A stretch of 64,000 nt of DNA from Paralichthys olivaceus (GCF_024713975.1 NC_091099.1:6884501-6948500), one strand, 5' to 3'; positions 1-15,600 are shown, counted from the first letter of the stretch. A program made the numbers and translations. Notes: a model not told the origin generated them from the letters alone.

Positions 1-3000
1 ATATATATTTCTTAGATTATAAAATGAAAAGATGTTTATAACTGAAGACTGAAAAAATGTAGAGGAAGAAAAAATGCATGATAAATGAAATTGAAACATC
101 TACACATTGTTATGAAGTTTATGGATACTTGTTAAGTACAATAGGACACTGAAATGGGTGAAATGTGGCTCCAGAACTGGAGGGAAAGTACTAAAAAAAC
201 TGGTAGACATACCAAAATACACACTCACAGTAAATGTACACCTTTTGATGAATTTCATAAGGACAAATTTTTGACATGAGTGGCTCAGTGGACATTTTCC
301 ACAGCAGACAATCTGACGTGTCATGGCAGAAAACGTGCAGGAGTAATCAATATAATTACCTATGTCTCAATTGTACTTAACTGGAACTGGCTGTCTTGGG
401 TGAAATACAGAAAGCATTACTGTATTTAGTTACACTGGGGCTTTTCCTACGTTGACAAATCAAAATACCTGCTGTGAGAAAATGTCAAGAGGAAACTAAA
501 ACCTGGTATGTTTTGTTTCCTGAAGATGAGGATGATAACAAATAAAATAAAAGCCCTGCATTGTAAAAGTACATGTATATAATTACATTCATTCATTATT
601 ATTAATAAGTGAACACAAATTTATACTAATGACCAATATTTGGGTACATTTAATTTCTGGGTTTCTCCCCATCTCCAAAGTCAGGTTTGTACCGAAGCCT
701 AAAAAAATAACCATCAGTGTAAGTTTTGATCAGACCAGGGTGGCTGCATGTATTCTTCAAATTTCACAAAGATCGTTAATGAGAATTACCGGTTATTTTC
801 CAATTGATAAATCAATGATTACAGTTCATCGTGGACTCTTCTCCTCATTGCATATAAACACAGTTTAGAGAAGCTTGGATTTAAAGATGCAGTACACTCT
901 ACCACTTCCCTGAATTCCCTCACAGCTTACTTACTTTCAGTTTTAATTTGGACCAATAAGCTTGTTGTCACTCAGAGGAGAAACTGGAATGCTCTGTCAC
1001 CTAGCAACATTCACACTCTGGGACTGATGACCTACAGAATGAGCTGCCATGACACTGACAGCACTGTAAGCGAAAAGCTCTGAACACCATTGGAATTCAT
1101 TACACACATTTATATTATTTCACTTTCTGTTATTTAGGGGAAGCATCTGGATAAGCCTATTTGGCTTCTCACCTCCCCTGCACAAAGTTTTAACTTTTGT
1201 TCTACTTAATATTCTTCATTACACATTGCAAATGAAACCAGTTTACACACTATTTAGCCACAATATTATAGCAACTGGGCCTGAGGTTGAGCATATTAGC
1301 TGATCAGACGCTCTATTCAAGAGTTTGGTCTACAGCAAAATATCTCACTTAACCACTTAACCTTTTGTGATCCCCATGACCCTTCCTCTAGTACTACTTC
1401 TAATCTATGAGATCTTCTGTAGTACGGTCACATGTCTCCATCCTGCAGAGTCAACAATTTACTAGGACATCTTATAAGTTTTCATTATTTAGTTTTACTT
1501 GGGATCTTAATTATGAAGAAAGAAGTGTCTTCACTTTTTTTTTTTTTTTACCTTGCCTTTGAAAGCCTTTAACTCTATTCAAAGCAGTGTGTCTGTGCTA
1601 TAATTCAAATTTACTTTTACCCATGAGGCAATGATGTCTCATTGGAACTCTCATTATAGAAATAGCTTTGTCCAAAATTAAAATGGCTGCCAGTTTAGCT
1701 CCTGCCACTGACTTTACTCAGCAGATACTGTATATTATATACAGTACACAGAATGCATGTATGTGTATATATTATTTACAATACAGCAAATATACTCACA
1801 CGGTAATGGACCCTCTTCATAATTGAGAATTCATGAGCTTTCCTCTTGCACCACCTTTAGGCCAAAATGTCAACTTTCATGTCCTATAAATCTGATAATG
1901 TAATTTTGTGGGTATTAAAAAGCTTTTAATTATAATGAGATCAGTGCCTTTTGTCTAATGCCAACCTTTAGGGCAAACATCGCAGTTTCATTTTTTTCTT
2001 GATATTTTCCAAGATAATGTGCTAATTTAAATGCATTCATCAAGTTACTGCGCTGACGCAAGCTATATGAGGAATGATTCATCAAGAGAAAAACTTTTTC
2101 TGCTGCTGAAGGCTGATGATGGCCTGGTGTTTATACTACAGGTGATTACGTTTCTTAGTCCCTACCCCAAATACATGAGCTAGTGAGAAAAGTGCCTGGT
2201 GGTATATTAAATTTTCTTAGAGAACAAACAGGATTTAATAGATCATACTTGCATTGATCATTTAACTCTGAAAACAGCCTCACAGGAAAAGTGGCCACTG
2301 GTCACAGAACTGCAGTGCTGTCTTTTAGCTTGCGTTTGTCACATATTGCGATAGGGGGCGCTCCTGTGTAGTGTGTGGGCCAAAGCTTTCACCAGGGATG
2401 TTTACAAAATACAAAGTGTTCCTGACATGTTGCTGTACCCAACATGGATCAGCTGAATGAGCCTATTGGGATTTATTCTTGGTTGAAAACCGTCGTTGCA
2501 CATGCATGGAAAGGATAGAAAAGTGTTATATACAAGTCTATCACTTGGATGGATGGACTTTACAAAAGAGAAGAGAGAGTGAACTCATGTTATTCACTCA
2601 TTCTTTTTATTTATTTCGGACATATAAATACAAAAGACAAATTATAAGAACAAGTGAAAGAAAATAAACAGAAAACAATATTATTTACAAACAGTAATGA
2701 GGGGGAGAAATCAAACACTTAATGGTTTAATCTGCATATTCTAAGAGGAGTGAGAAGAAGTGTTCATCGATAAAGCTCTGTTGTTAAAACTTCCAAAAAT
2801 ACCTAAGCTCTCTTCTCTCATTTAAAACCAGCACGTATACAGCACAAGACCCAGTGTCTGCTTAACTTTAGACATCCCTCACGTATATATCAGTCTTGTT
2901 TTCCCATGTGGTGACCTTTATGAATATTGTGAGTGCAATAATAATCATTTATTGTGATTGTGTTTATTGATTTGTTGCTGATTGTTAATGTTTCTCTTTC

Positions 3001-3380
3001 TCGGGAAACCTTTCCTGTGAAGCAGATTGATCTCAATGTGACTGCCTGATTGAATAAAGATTTATTTTCAAGTGGAGAAATAGATCATTTCATTCATTTA
3101 TTAGTTATCTGAAGCCAAATAATGAAAGTGTCAGTGACTCAGACTGAGAGAACCAGTTACCTGACTGCTTCTGACCGTTGGTTGGTGGAAGTTCAACCTC
3201 TTCAGCTGTTCCCTTTAAACGGCTGCTATACTATGGACCCGGTGGGGTACAGCCAACTATAGACTGTTGTTATTACAATAAACACACAAGCGCAGTTGTA
3301 TTTTTTTTTTTACTATTTAAGTTTATTCGCATTATAGATTCACAAGCTTGGATTTTCAAATATTTTAATGCTCCTGTATA
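1..3380. other. No recognisable gene upstream of cecr2
   Basis: AT-rich sequence with only short, unconvincing ORFs. AATAAA-like hexamers occur near 540 and 3053. They could belong to the 3' UTR of an upstream gene, but no coding exon is visible to support that. A poly(T) run lies near 1535. The stretch 2590-2700 is A-rich and resembles an old interspersed repeat tail, but I cannot name it. Confidence 0.5.
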
Positions 3381-3627
3381 GTTTAATATTTATAGTTGAG
3401 TAACCCGCCCCCCCTATCCTGGTCGTGTGGTGGTATGTTCCTCCCCATCTGCTCGGCCCCCGGTGAACGTGATAGAAACAGATTGACGCGCTCCCCGGCT
3501 CGCGATGGTCGCTGACGGCCGCAGCGAGTGTTGTTGTGTCTGTAATGTTACGGAGACGCCATAAACCGCCGAGGAAACTACTTTCTAATGTGAGAAACAA
3601 ACGTCCTGCCATTCCTCCGGTCCAAAC
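3381..3627 (+). promoter_or_regulatory. cecr2: Probable cecr2 promoter and 5' UTR region
   Basis: The sequence changes abruptly from AT-rich DNA to a GC- and CpG-richer stretch about 250 bases before the cecr2 ATG, and the richness continues through exon 1 to about 3970. This fits a vertebrate CpG-type promoter. No TATA box placement is obvious and the transcription start cannot be fixed from sequence alone. Confidence 0.5.
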
Positions 3628-6600
3628 ATGTCCCGGGGATGTACCGTTTCTGTGGAGGAGGTCCAGTCCTGGTGGGAAGTCCCCGCCATAGCGCACTTCT
3701 GCTCGCTGTTCAGGACCGCGTTCAACCTCCCCGACTTTGAAATAGAGGTAAACTCCACTCGTGCTCTACTTTCAGCCGCACCAATGTGTTCAATGGCGGA
3801 AATGAAAAGTTGTTTGTGTCAGGATTTCTTCATGTCCTGTTTGGTTAACCAGCTTAGCGGCGTTCCGAGAACTTCTCCTTCGTTAACGTTACTAAGGCGA
3901 TCCTGTTAGGTAAGGAGCTAGCAGGTTCGTTAGCACCGCTTTAAGCTAGCTTTTACGGGCTAACTGCCGGACGTCGAAGTTTATAAATGTCACATCGGGT
4001 GAATAAAACTTTAACTTCATTGTCTAGTTATGGTCCAAAGTGTTTGGTAACGCTACGCGTTGTGTATTAATGCTGTTCTGGTCTTGGGTAACTTTTAGGT
4101 AGAGCTGACCGTTCAATACAACCATGTGTCGTTCGTTTGTTTTCATTTTAGCCCCATGTTTATGTCGATGAGCGACCCAACTTCTGCTCTTCTAAATAAG
4201 AAATGATTGAGATAACACGAGACTTGAGAAGGGGAAGGGACACACAGAAGCGGAACTTGATCGTCATCTTAATTCGATAACAATCGTGCCACTGTACTAA
4301 TGCGTTTGTGGGTCGAAAAGTCGCACATTGACTTGAATTGAGGGCTGTTCCCGGTGAATACACTGTACTACAGCAGTTTATTGAAAACGTATTTTCTATA
4401 TCAAATAAAGTTAAGTTCATGGCGTGAGGCTCGAGTTTATTGTCTTGGAGTTGCAAGCCATCTGGCTCGGAGTAGCCATAGGGACGCAGATGCTGTTCAG
4501 GCATTGTTTGCTCGCCCAAGTCCCATTTTGCTGCAAGAAGTGACGCTTTAAACGATTATTACTTATATCTGTGCTCTACCAGAAGTAATAGAGGTACAAC
4601 CACCCACCTGCGCTTCCTTCTACTTCTGAATATACACAATTTATTACACCACGATCTCACAATTCAACTTTATCGTTAGACCCCCCCCCCCCCCCCACCC
4701 TCGTCTGCTCTTTGATAATCTGTTCTTAGTTTACAGAGCTGTTAATTCCAATATACATCTATCCCCGTGTTACATCAGAGTTAATGGAGATTTGTTCAAT
4801 CCTTCGAAGAATCATTGCACTTTAAAGAAATTGGTAAGGTCAACACCACGCATCAACAGTCTCCATCACTCATTCATCCCCACCCCCTTCCTTCCACGGA
4901 GAGAAACACACGCTCAGGCATCGCTTTGTTATTGAACGAGGTGCAGGGCAGATGGGGGGGGGGGGGGGTCGCGTTGAGTTTAGTTTACATGAAAGTTGTA
5001 TGCTGTTACTTTTCTGCTGTTTGGATTAACTGAAAATATTTTTGTGTAGGGAAACTGATCCGTTGAACTGCCTGATTAGATTTTTTTTTTACGAGGGTGG
5101 ATGAAATATTCGTCTTTAACCGCATCACTAAGCGCATCACATGTGTGGATACACCCCTTCAAATGGATTTAGTGGAAATATTGAGATTGATATAGTAATT
5201 ATCTTATGCGTGGACATCTTAATCAGGTGCACAAGTGTTCAAGGTCATAACTCCTCTGGTTCTCTGTCATTATCTGCAACTGCAGTGATAATAATGGCTA
5301 GATAGCAAACAGGACAAGAAACCCAAGGCTTTAGGACTTTGATTATTGTCGTTCCACTTTATACAGAAACTAAAAATTGAGTTAATCTTGCCACATATTT
5401 GTGGTGTAAGCACCCTGCTCAAATTACTGCATTAAATTTATAAGCCCACTGGGGCATGGGATGGTTTCTTTTTCAATTTAGCAATATGTCAGTCCTGTTT
5501 CCTATTTTGTGATACTAGGCTCAAAATGTATTCCTAGGGTCTGATTCTCACTTCTCGTGGGCTTTTAAAGGGACCACGCGTAAACTAATTAAACATTTGG
5601 GCAGAATTATTTTTAATGTGGGGAAACGATGTTAGAATCCATCATAACTGATCACATGTAAGGAAAAAACAAATGTTAAGCCTACACATTGTGATGGCGT
5701 CACATTAGACATGTATTTTCAGCCCTGGGTAAAGTTATCATGGGTCATTTACAAAGGATGAATTAAGCAAACTATTGTTTGTTTATTAATGGATTTGAAT
5801 TTGTATGTGCTATTAACAAATTGTTATAAACCAAAGTGCACGTGTCAGGATTACAAAATGTGTCTTGAGCAACATAATGAGTGCCTGTACAGTGTTTGAA
5901 ACAAGAAAGCATGTTTTTCCATCTGTCCTTTGTGTTTTTGTGTTGACTGTAGCAGGGTGTTTTCTTAGATTGTTGTATACAAATCCTATGTATTTTATGC
6001 CAGTTGGTGTAAAGTTAATTTGGCTGTGGAGTCTTTTTTATTCTGCCAAAGATCTAGGTAAAAGCTCAGAGTTGAGCTCTTATTTATGTATGGCCAATTC
6101 TGTTCCATGTGCCATATTTCCTCAGGCTGTTGTCCATGTCGTGTGGCTATTTTGTCTTCAGATCAAATTGTATAATATGTTGAAAATCCCAAGTTGTACA
6201 GTAGCTTCATTCATTCTTCTTGTGTGTAGTTAAAACCAGCTGGTAGATTGTAATTCAGAAAAAACAGTATGCATCTAGTCCGACTGTTCAGCTCATGTCT
6301 GACCTCTCTCTTGGGTTCTGCTTTCACACCTGTGTGCACCCATCAATTTATTGTTTGAAGCAGGCTTTTGGTCAGATGCCATTGATATGAAGATTAAAAA
6401 TTAGGCAGTGTAGACGACCTCAATCAAACTTTTTCAGATCCTTTTTTTTTCGTTTCAGATACTAAGCGGAGGGCTGCACACAAGTAGCTACACTTGGGAT
6501 AAAACATTATACAAAGGATGATTGATCATTCCATGGCCTAAGGTAGAAGGAGTCATTTTTAACCCAAGTGCAGCTCTACATACTTAATCCATAATTTGTA

Positions 6601-9600
6601 GAGCATGTGGGTCCTTTCTTTGTAGGTGTCGGTTTTGTAGCTGTCTCCTGTGGGTTTATGGTGACTGGCCCTCCAGGACAGGGCTCATCTTCCAGACTCA
6701 ATCTGCTAACTTATATACCATGCTGTAAAAAGGGCACGTTCCCAGAGTGTTGCCACCATGACTGCACAATGCCAGATTCTGTCAGTTTTCTGAAGTATCG
6801 CTGACTACAGTTGTAATTAACTTGTAGAAGGAAGAGGAAGTTGTCACGCAGGCATGTTTGTTTTGCTTAATGCCACATACCAGCAACAGGACAAGCTGGC
6901 CTGGGCACTTCTCACCAGTGTAGCACTTTGGCTGACTCGTTTACCTCTACCTTTTATCTTGCCTTCATTTGTCTTGTCATTCAGTATAATTGTGACATCA
7001 TAAAAAAACTTTCAAATATAATTCAACATTTTTCCCCTTCCTCATACAAGCTGTTAAAGCTGTGTGAGAATGGTTGGGTGATGTTGTTCAGCTATAGTTA
7101 TGGCCTATCTGTGGATATACATGTTAAATTCCTCAAGAATAAGGGGTTGGGAATGGGGGCAGGAAGTGGCCATCAGTGGTCAAGACAGAGTGGGGGGCGT
7201 CGAGTGATTTCACTCTGGTCTGGGCTTAGGTGTCAATAGCCTGACATGCTATCAGTCCTACCTTGTAGACACAGTGTCATATGTTGGTTGCTGCTGACTT
7301 GTATCAGGCTTTGCTACCTGGCCCCCATGTTATACCAGCAGAGGGTTGATGTTGTGGCCTCTGAGGGCCGTAACCAACTCTGCACATCAGTACTTCTGTG
7401 TGTTTCCATTCCTAGTTTTTCTCTCTGGTGTCAGGGAGATTCATAAGAAGGGTGTGGGACACATACCTGCACAGCATTAGTTTGATTGTGGAGCTCAGTT
7501 GTAAAAAGTGTAAGCCTTAGGATCTTGTTGGTTTGGTAAGAGTCTTTTAAGGGAAGATAACTCAAGATGGCTGATGCTCCCGACTGTCTGTCTGTAATTG
7601 CTTCACTGAAACACCTTCTTATCCCCATTGTGGAAACCTTTATAATTAAAGCCACATTTGAGATCACAGTGTTTTGCACGCTATGAAACCACTACCAGGG
7701 TGGATGTTGAAACTCACTGATCCAGTCCAACAATGCTGCTGTGGTACTGTTTCAGCTGCTGGTCAGTGATAATGGTGTCTCCCCCCACCCTCCTTGGCTG
7801 GTCTTACAAAACAGCCCCCTGCACATTGTTCCTGTGCTGATACACTTCACTGTCGCTGGTTTCCACTTTCCTCCGACTGCAAGCAGGGAGCTGTGTGGGT
7901 GAGATGGAGAGGAAAGAAAGAATGAGTGGGAGGGAAGGGGAAAGAGGGGAAGTGGAGAAAAGTGTCCTGGAGAAGTGAGGAAGCAAGAGGACATTAGTAT
8001 GAAAGCGCAAAGTGTGATCTACAAGAAGGAGGCCCAAGGTCGACATAATCCCCCCCTCCCTGCCTGGCTTTTTTTCCCAGTGGCGTATGCTTGATTTCTT
8101 GGCTATGTATCTGTGAAATTATGCCTGAAATCCCGCAGCTAATGCACACGGCAGACCTCCGATTCTGGATCCTCAATAATGTGCCCTCTATCGCCAGACG
8201 TGGCCCTTCATGACAGGGACCTTTTCCCCTGTCAACTCCCCACTCCGTGCTCTGCTGGCAGCCTGCTTGGCACATTGTCGTGCCTCTATGCCATGTGTCT
8301 TCATCATTGTCATCGTCTACATCGCTGTTTTGATAATGTACATTATCAAATAGAAATTTCTAAGCATTTAAACAAGACCTGGCATGTATATTTGTTGTTT
8401 TTATGTGCAGATTACTAATATAGCACTTTGAGTTTGTCATGATGCAGATGTTGGTGTGAAAGCCCCATAATCCCATCTTCCGGCTCTAACACATTGTTCC
8501 ATTTATACTTTGAAAGTCGTGGCCCATATGGGTTAGAGAAGCTGTTCTTTTACTGCAGATCTGGTTTAAGTCCTGTCTCAGAAGACTTTGTCGCATTTGG
8601 CAGGGGGTCATTGCCACCCTGGTGTGAGAAGAATGGCACCTGCTGCTCCCACGTGCCAGAGTTGATTCCATCCATATGAAACATACTTGATGATTATAAC
8701 CTATCATATCCACTAAAAAATATCCATATACATACCATAAAGACTGGATGTGCAGAGACAGATTTTAAAGGAGAAAACTGGTTTCTGTTGCCACTTCTGC
8801 GATTTCATTTATTCATTTTTCTGTTACTATTGTCTATATGGTACCAACTTTCTTATGTATCTCTTTTTCTCTGTAACTCCTGAGCTTTTGACCTCCTTCC
8901 TCCCGTCATACCGTTTATCCACCATCACCGATGTTTTCATTCATGTTTCCTGAGTGGACCATGTCAGGACTCTAGGTGTGTTCAGGCTGTACTTAATTGG
9001 CAGCTCCTTCACTCTGTTTGTTTTGTTGAACTGGTTAGGGTGGGACAGTTTACTTCATAGGCATTGTTGTAAGTTTGTAGAGTTGGTGATATGACATAAT
9101 TACCCACAAAAGCCACGCACATCATTACCTGATGGGATATATAAATAGAGTGAAAACTGTTTGGGTGTGTAGTATTGCTGCTTTCAGACACGCACCAAAC
9201 ATGAACTTCCACATTCTCTCTACTGAAATTATTCTGAGGGGTTGAATGTTGAACGCAAATGTTTGAGTCAGCCGCCATGCACGTTCTTCAGATTCTTTTT
9301 TTCATGCTATCTCTCTTGTAAATTGCCCAGAGAATGTCCAAGTTAGCCAATGTGAGAATACAGCAGGATAATGTCTGAAGAATTCACAGCGAGCAAGGGC
9401 ATATCTGGGAAAAACAAAACAGAAAGAATACAAATATTTAGATGTAAAAGAGATGCCATACACATTTCAGCTGCCGGTGAAGATGTCAACTAAGGAAGAC
9501 AATGAGATTGCCGCAAACCAAAACACACAATTTCCACAGCAGAAGGTATATGTTATGTCCTGCTGCTTGCATCCCTCACCTGAAAGCTCCAGACAGGGCA

Positions 9601-12600
9601 AAAATTGAGAATGTCTGCATATTCTCATGTCTGAAAACAGTTTAAGCTTTTATTCTGTTTTTCCTGCTACTGCTACAATAAAATACCCCCTCACTCATTT
9701 GTACCTGTCAAACTCTTCATCTACATTACTCCCTCTTATTTCCAGTCTGCACAGTACCCCATACCCCTTTGCCGCATCCCCTTCTTGAGCCCCAGCAGTC
9801 CCCCTGTCTTTGAGCCTCAGCCCCTGGCATCACCATGACTAAACCCCAGATGGTGGTTCTTTCTTTCCCTTCCCCCTGGAGGGTGGAGGCTCTTCACTCT
9901 GACTGGGTGCTGGCTGCGGCTGCTGCTGCAGCCCTTCTGGGGGGGGGGGCTCCTATTTTTTTGTAAAGCCCCTAGTGTGATTGTAAAAGAAGATTTAGTC
10001 CTATTAGATCTGGTAAATAAGCGAGAGCATGCTGCCTCTGAGCAAGTCCTTGTTTCTGTTGTCTATAAAGAAGATGGATTAATGGGGGAAAAGGATCAAG
10101 GCTTTAATGTTGCTACGTCATGGCCCAACTTCAGACAGACACACACTCTTGCTGATTACCAGTTTTTGTGCATTATAAATGCAGATAACAGACACTTTAT
10201 GTGTCGCCTGCCTGGCCTTCAATAGTAAGCTTTGATGAGAGGGCCAAGGCTTGTTGTCGTGAAGATGGTGTCACTCGCAAAAGCAAATAATTTGTATTTT
10301 TCTGTGATATCTACATTGTCATCTTAGATCATTGGTTGATGATTAAAACCACTGCAAATGTTTTTACCTTCGACCTTGGCCTGTTTTATCTTTTTTTTCA
10401 TTTCCAGTGAAGAGATTGAAGCCCCCCCCTCCTCTTGAAAGATCTGTAGTGTTCACTCATCCCTCGCATCCCTTTCTCTTCCTCTGTCCCACCCACTGAC
10501 ACATCCCCAGCTCAGCCCTTCTTACAGCCTCACAGACACCAACCTCTGACACTTTCCTTTCCAGATCAGGCTATACATAATGCCCTCAAAACTTTTTCAC
10601 ACTTGGTGAATACCCCAAGAAGATCAAGAACCTTTTTGCATGTCTCTCTCCCTCCCTCACGTGCACTGTGAGGGCAAGAGGCTGCGGCCCCTCCCCCAAT
10701 TGTGATTGACAAGTGAGAGCAGCAGTACATGCATCAGATGGTTTCACATGGGGAGTGTGTGCACAGAGTGGGGGGGGCAGAGGGGCACATACACTGGGGT
10801 TTGTTTCAGCCAGTTCCATTGTTACAGCTCCCCATGGTTCCCTCTCTCTGTCTCCAGTCTGTGGCAGCATCCCTCCGCTGTTGCTTTTTCACCCTGTGTG
10901 TTTGTGGCTGCTTATGAAACACAGATGAGAAGAGTCCGACATCTCCAGTAATGAGAACTTCATCAAACCAGGTCTCCATTGGGAGCCATGGAAAGCTCAC
11001 TGGTTGCTTCATGTTTTTAGCCTGCTGAGAAACAGGGTTTTCTGTTGCACTGATGTATGTTTTTGTCTGTGTGACTCAACATCACAGTAAAAAGAGGCAA
11101 TAAAGAAAGATATTTATTCCAGGACTTGCTACTGTCTGTTCTTATAGAAAACAGAGAAGTCACAAAAAGAACAATCCGAAGTAAAGGGAGCACTGAAATG
11201 TAAAGTGGCATAAAAAATGTTTGAGCTGTACTAACTTGAGATTTGACTGAGTCAGACTGGATGTAGAGTAGGGATGTGAAACTTGAAGGTTTTAGAGAGT
11301 TTATGGCATGCGCTCTAATGACAAATTTCAATGTTTTCTTGTTTAAACAAGTTTTTAAACCAAAACAAACTCAAGTCACACAAGGGTATTAGTAATAATC
11401 TCTGTGCATCCATACTTACACACCTGAAAATACATCTAACTTGACCAATCACACACACTGGGCATTTGGGTGCCGGTGAAAACAGGAAGCAGCTCTTCTA
11501 TTCTGAAGATTGTTGCTTCGTCACGGAAAATACAATGAACAAGGAACTACATTGTTGAATGGGATTTCTTCTTTTTTTTGGATAGAATATTGGGTTGAAA
11601 TGTGATTGAACATAAGTGTTTATGATGTTTTGCCTTCACTGCAAGTAGATGAGTCTTGACTGATAAGATCCAATGGGGAAGTGAATGCGAGTGATTTGAG
11701 TCATCGTTCCAAAACCTCTTAGTTTTCGCCCATCAATACTACAACACAGCCCCAGTGTTCTAGGTGCTGAGAACTCCATAGCAGTGTGGATGACAGCCGA
11801 TAATGTAGCAACAGAGATGTGTTTGAAAACTAAACACTACGTAGTTGTGTAGATGTTGCCACTGCCTTCAAGGATTGCCACAGTCCAAAAGCTGAAATAA
11901 AAATAATTCTGGTTTATTTACTCCTGAGCCTTGTCAACTCCAACATATCTATTTATACTGTTCATTTTCAAAATACTACCTATACATCTATTCATTTTCT
12001 GCTACTTATCCAGAGTCAACTCATGGTAGCAGCAGGTCAAACAAGGTTATATTAACTTAAATATGTGGGCTGCTCCTCGCCTGTTGTGTCAGCCCTGTTA
12101 GTCTGCCATTTGGAAATATCAGGCCTGAGTAGGCGGAAAAAAGTTGACACAGGCATGTTGTTCCTCTTACAGTGACACGGTGAAAGGCAATTCAGGAAAA
12201 CTGGTTTAAAAATCTGTAAGGCTGAAGGCTTATTATATATCGAATAACAAATTGTTATGGTGACAATCAATTACGCTTTCATGCGGAGGATTGCCAGCTG
12301 AGTAGAGACGTTTTCAGGCATGACCTACGGGTAAAATCAGCTACAGAAATTTCCTGCAGTCAGCCTTTCACACATGGACAACGCAGCAGGAGATTCTCTG
12401 CACAGATGTAGATGCATTTTCTTGACAAAACTCTTAGCGCCGCAAACTCTTAAGATCTTGTTTGGTATCTTCTCTGTGAATGACACTGGTTTTTCATCTG
12501 GAGGTTTTCTTTTAGTTTTTGAAATCATGTGTTCGAAGCGCCATAAACCCCCTACTCTCTTGCGGTGAATCCAGCGGGGGATCTTGTGCTGTCTTTTCAC

Positions 12601-15600
12601 ATCTGATGCTCTTGGATTTCTACGGACTTTATAGGCAGAGAGAGCCAGTAGATACTGCGTAGCCTCTTACTTGGACATTCGAGTTCACACATGCACATCC
12701 TGTGTCAGAAGGGGCCCGATTATCCTCTAGTATGAGGCAGCCCTAAACCCTCATTGGCTTCCAGTTTTGAGTCCTATCAGTTACAACTCAATTACCAGTG
12801 ATAAATGCAACATGGATAATGCATTTTAAGTTATTATTTACTATAAGTAACATTTTGCCATTGTTGTTTCTAGCTGGTAATATTCTTTGTAACAAACAAC
12901 CAACTGCAGAGCAGACATAATACTTAATAATTTCTGCGTCAAGCACATTCCTAGTGTATGTGAATGGTCATGTGATATGCAGTTTCAGACACGTTGGTAC
13001 GGATGGAAATTATTTCTGAGACAGAGCTTAAAGGTCCAGTGTGTAAGATTTAGGTGAAAGGGAACTATTGGCAGAAATTGAATGTAGAATAATTCTCAAG
13101 ATGTTTTCACTAGTTCGTTTCATCTAAATTGTATGAATTGTAGTTTTCTTTACCCCATCGAGGGGACCCTCTCTACGGAGGCCGATGTTTTTTACATTAG
13201 TCCAGACTGGACAAACTAAACACCTTTTGAGTTTTAAGGACAATTAAAGGCTATCACAGTTTCTTTGTCATGTTTGGAAGGAGAGGTTGAGGTGAGGGGT
13301 GTTCAGCTGCAACATGAAATTTCAACACTGGATATCACAAAATTCTACAGACTGTAACTTTAAACCCTCGTCTGGACGGCTATATAATTTGAGAACATAA
13401 AAAACCCCAGAAAAGGAATCTTCTCATGGAGATGAGGCAGACTACAACTCTCTGTGCGGGTTTGTGCACACACACTAATGTAGAGAATGGGACCGCTCAG
13501 ATGTTAGCTGAAGTAGGAACCTTCATTCTATATGAGGAAGTTGATGATGTGACTTCCTCCGAGTCGGCAGTGGAAGTATGAGACATGCTTGCTGCTGCGT
13601 CGGGTGGCCTCCATCTCCTGTCCTTAATGATCCTCACCTACACAGCCAGAGGGCCATGCCAAGGCAAAGCCTCTCTGTCTTTGTGGAGAGAGCTTGACTC
13701 TGGAAGGATCTGTCCACCATCTCTTCCATTACAGCCCAGTCATCTTCCCCATTTGGCCATGAAATTGATAATGTAATAAAAGTCAGCTAAAAGCTGAAAC
13801 TGACCTTACAGTTTTCATGTATGAGATATATTTACTGTTCCCACATCATAGTGCAGCTCATAAAGCCCAACCTGTAGTCATTCCTCTTCTTAGCATGATG
13901 CATCTCAGCAAACGGTGTCCTTGTCTGGCGGTTCTGATGCCTCACGATACTTGTTAAGGCAGATGTAGAGGACTCCACTCTTCACTCTACCTCAAACATA
14001 TTGAAGATCAGGAATAACTGTAAGGCAAACCAGCCAACAAGTTCTCGTTTTGATACAGTCAGTCAAAAGTGTCTGGCAGTAACTCAAAGATGCTGATGCT
14101 TTCCTCTCATCAGATCAACAATACATCCTGAGGATGCGTGGGTGTTTTCCTGTGGTGTTATGGCTGTGTGTGCATGTTTGTCATGTGGCAGGAGGTGGTT
14201 ACGTGTGGGGGTTGAGGGTGTTGTCAGATGATGGCTCCTGGAGGAACCATGTGTGAGCTGAAAGTGGGAGGGGAGTGGGGGAGGAAGAAATAAAGAAAGA
14301 GGCAAAGGAGAGGAAGAGAGGAGCCTTTACACAACAAACAGGCCTCCCTTCCCCCTCAAGCTATCCGTGCATACATCCTCCAACTGTTGGTGATATAGAC
14401 CCCGGAGGAGCTGTTAACAGCAGTGACATGGAAAGTGTTTGCTGTGAAGGTAGCCAGAGGCCAACCCCCTGATACTACAGGCTCTGTGGATCTGCCACAA
14501 CCTTGGAGCTGCACTGCTTATCATAGCCTTTTTTCTCCCTCTCATGTCACATGCAGCTTGCATTGGTCAAACACAAATTTCATGCAGTTTACTAAAGCTT
14601 TTCTCTCTCTTCCTCTCTGCAGATCTAATTTGACACACGATGAGGGTCTTTATTGTACACTGAGAAAATCACATTTCACTTTTATCTGCAAATAGAGATG
14701 GTGTGCTCTGCCTTGAAGACAGAGGTCTTTTTACATCAGTTTAACCTAGATATCTCATTGCTTTCACAAACTCCAGTGAGGTCCTTAACATTAGCCATGC
14801 TCTCATCAAACAGAAACCTGGTGTTTAGTTCTTCTGTGTGAGATTCATCTTAGGCTTGGTGTTTGCAATTTCGTTTCCACTGTATGTTGTACATGTGGTG
14901 GTTATGACAATAAAAACTCCTTGAATCCTTAATATCATTAAATAATTATCAGGGCAGCTGTGGCTGAGGGGTAGAGCGCTGGTCCTCCAACCCCCAAGAA
15001 GGTCGGTAGTTCGATCCCCAATCTTCCCCATCTGCATGCCAAAGTGTCCTTGGGCAAGAAACTGAACCCCGAGTTGCCCTTCATAGAACAAAAAAGTGCT
15101 GCTGATAGATGCACTGTATGTATGGGTGTGTGAATGGGTGAATGACAAATTGTACTGTTAAGTGCTTTGAGTGGTCATCAAGACTAGAATAAATACAAAC
15201 CATTTACATCTAATAGCATTCAGTAACTATGGCTGTGGGAGGGTTGCAATTTAGGGTTTGAGTGACACAAGTTCACCCTTTCAGATACAATACATGTTCA
15301 CACTGTCAGCCTTTAGGCCACACTACTACATTTTCCTTTAAAATGCATCACTGTTGCTATGTTCAGGCCTGGCTTTTGAGCACCTTAAACTGCAAGTTTG
15401 GAAAGGCTGTTGGCTATGTTAAGTTTGAAAACTGTAGTAGAAAGTAGATTGGTGAAGTAGAAACAGACATAGTCTAATCAATGTCACAATCACAGTCATC
15501 CACATTCGTTTCGTGTTTGTTTTTTGTCAGTCACAACATGACAGCAAGTGGTGAAGGTAAGATTTTGCTTAAGATTATACCCTTATACTTAACCGTTCCA

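Noticed and set aside
3340-3696. 118-codon minus-strand ORF over the cecr2 promoter and exon 1
   Set aside because: It is an antisense shadow of the GC-rich 5' end and partly overlaps conserved cecr2 coding sequence on the other strand. It has no family resemblance.
14952-15030. Possible tRNA gene, because A- and B-box-like sequences are present
   Set aside because: The arms do not fold into a cloverleaf and the sequence runs on into a SINE body; the same applies at 62459.
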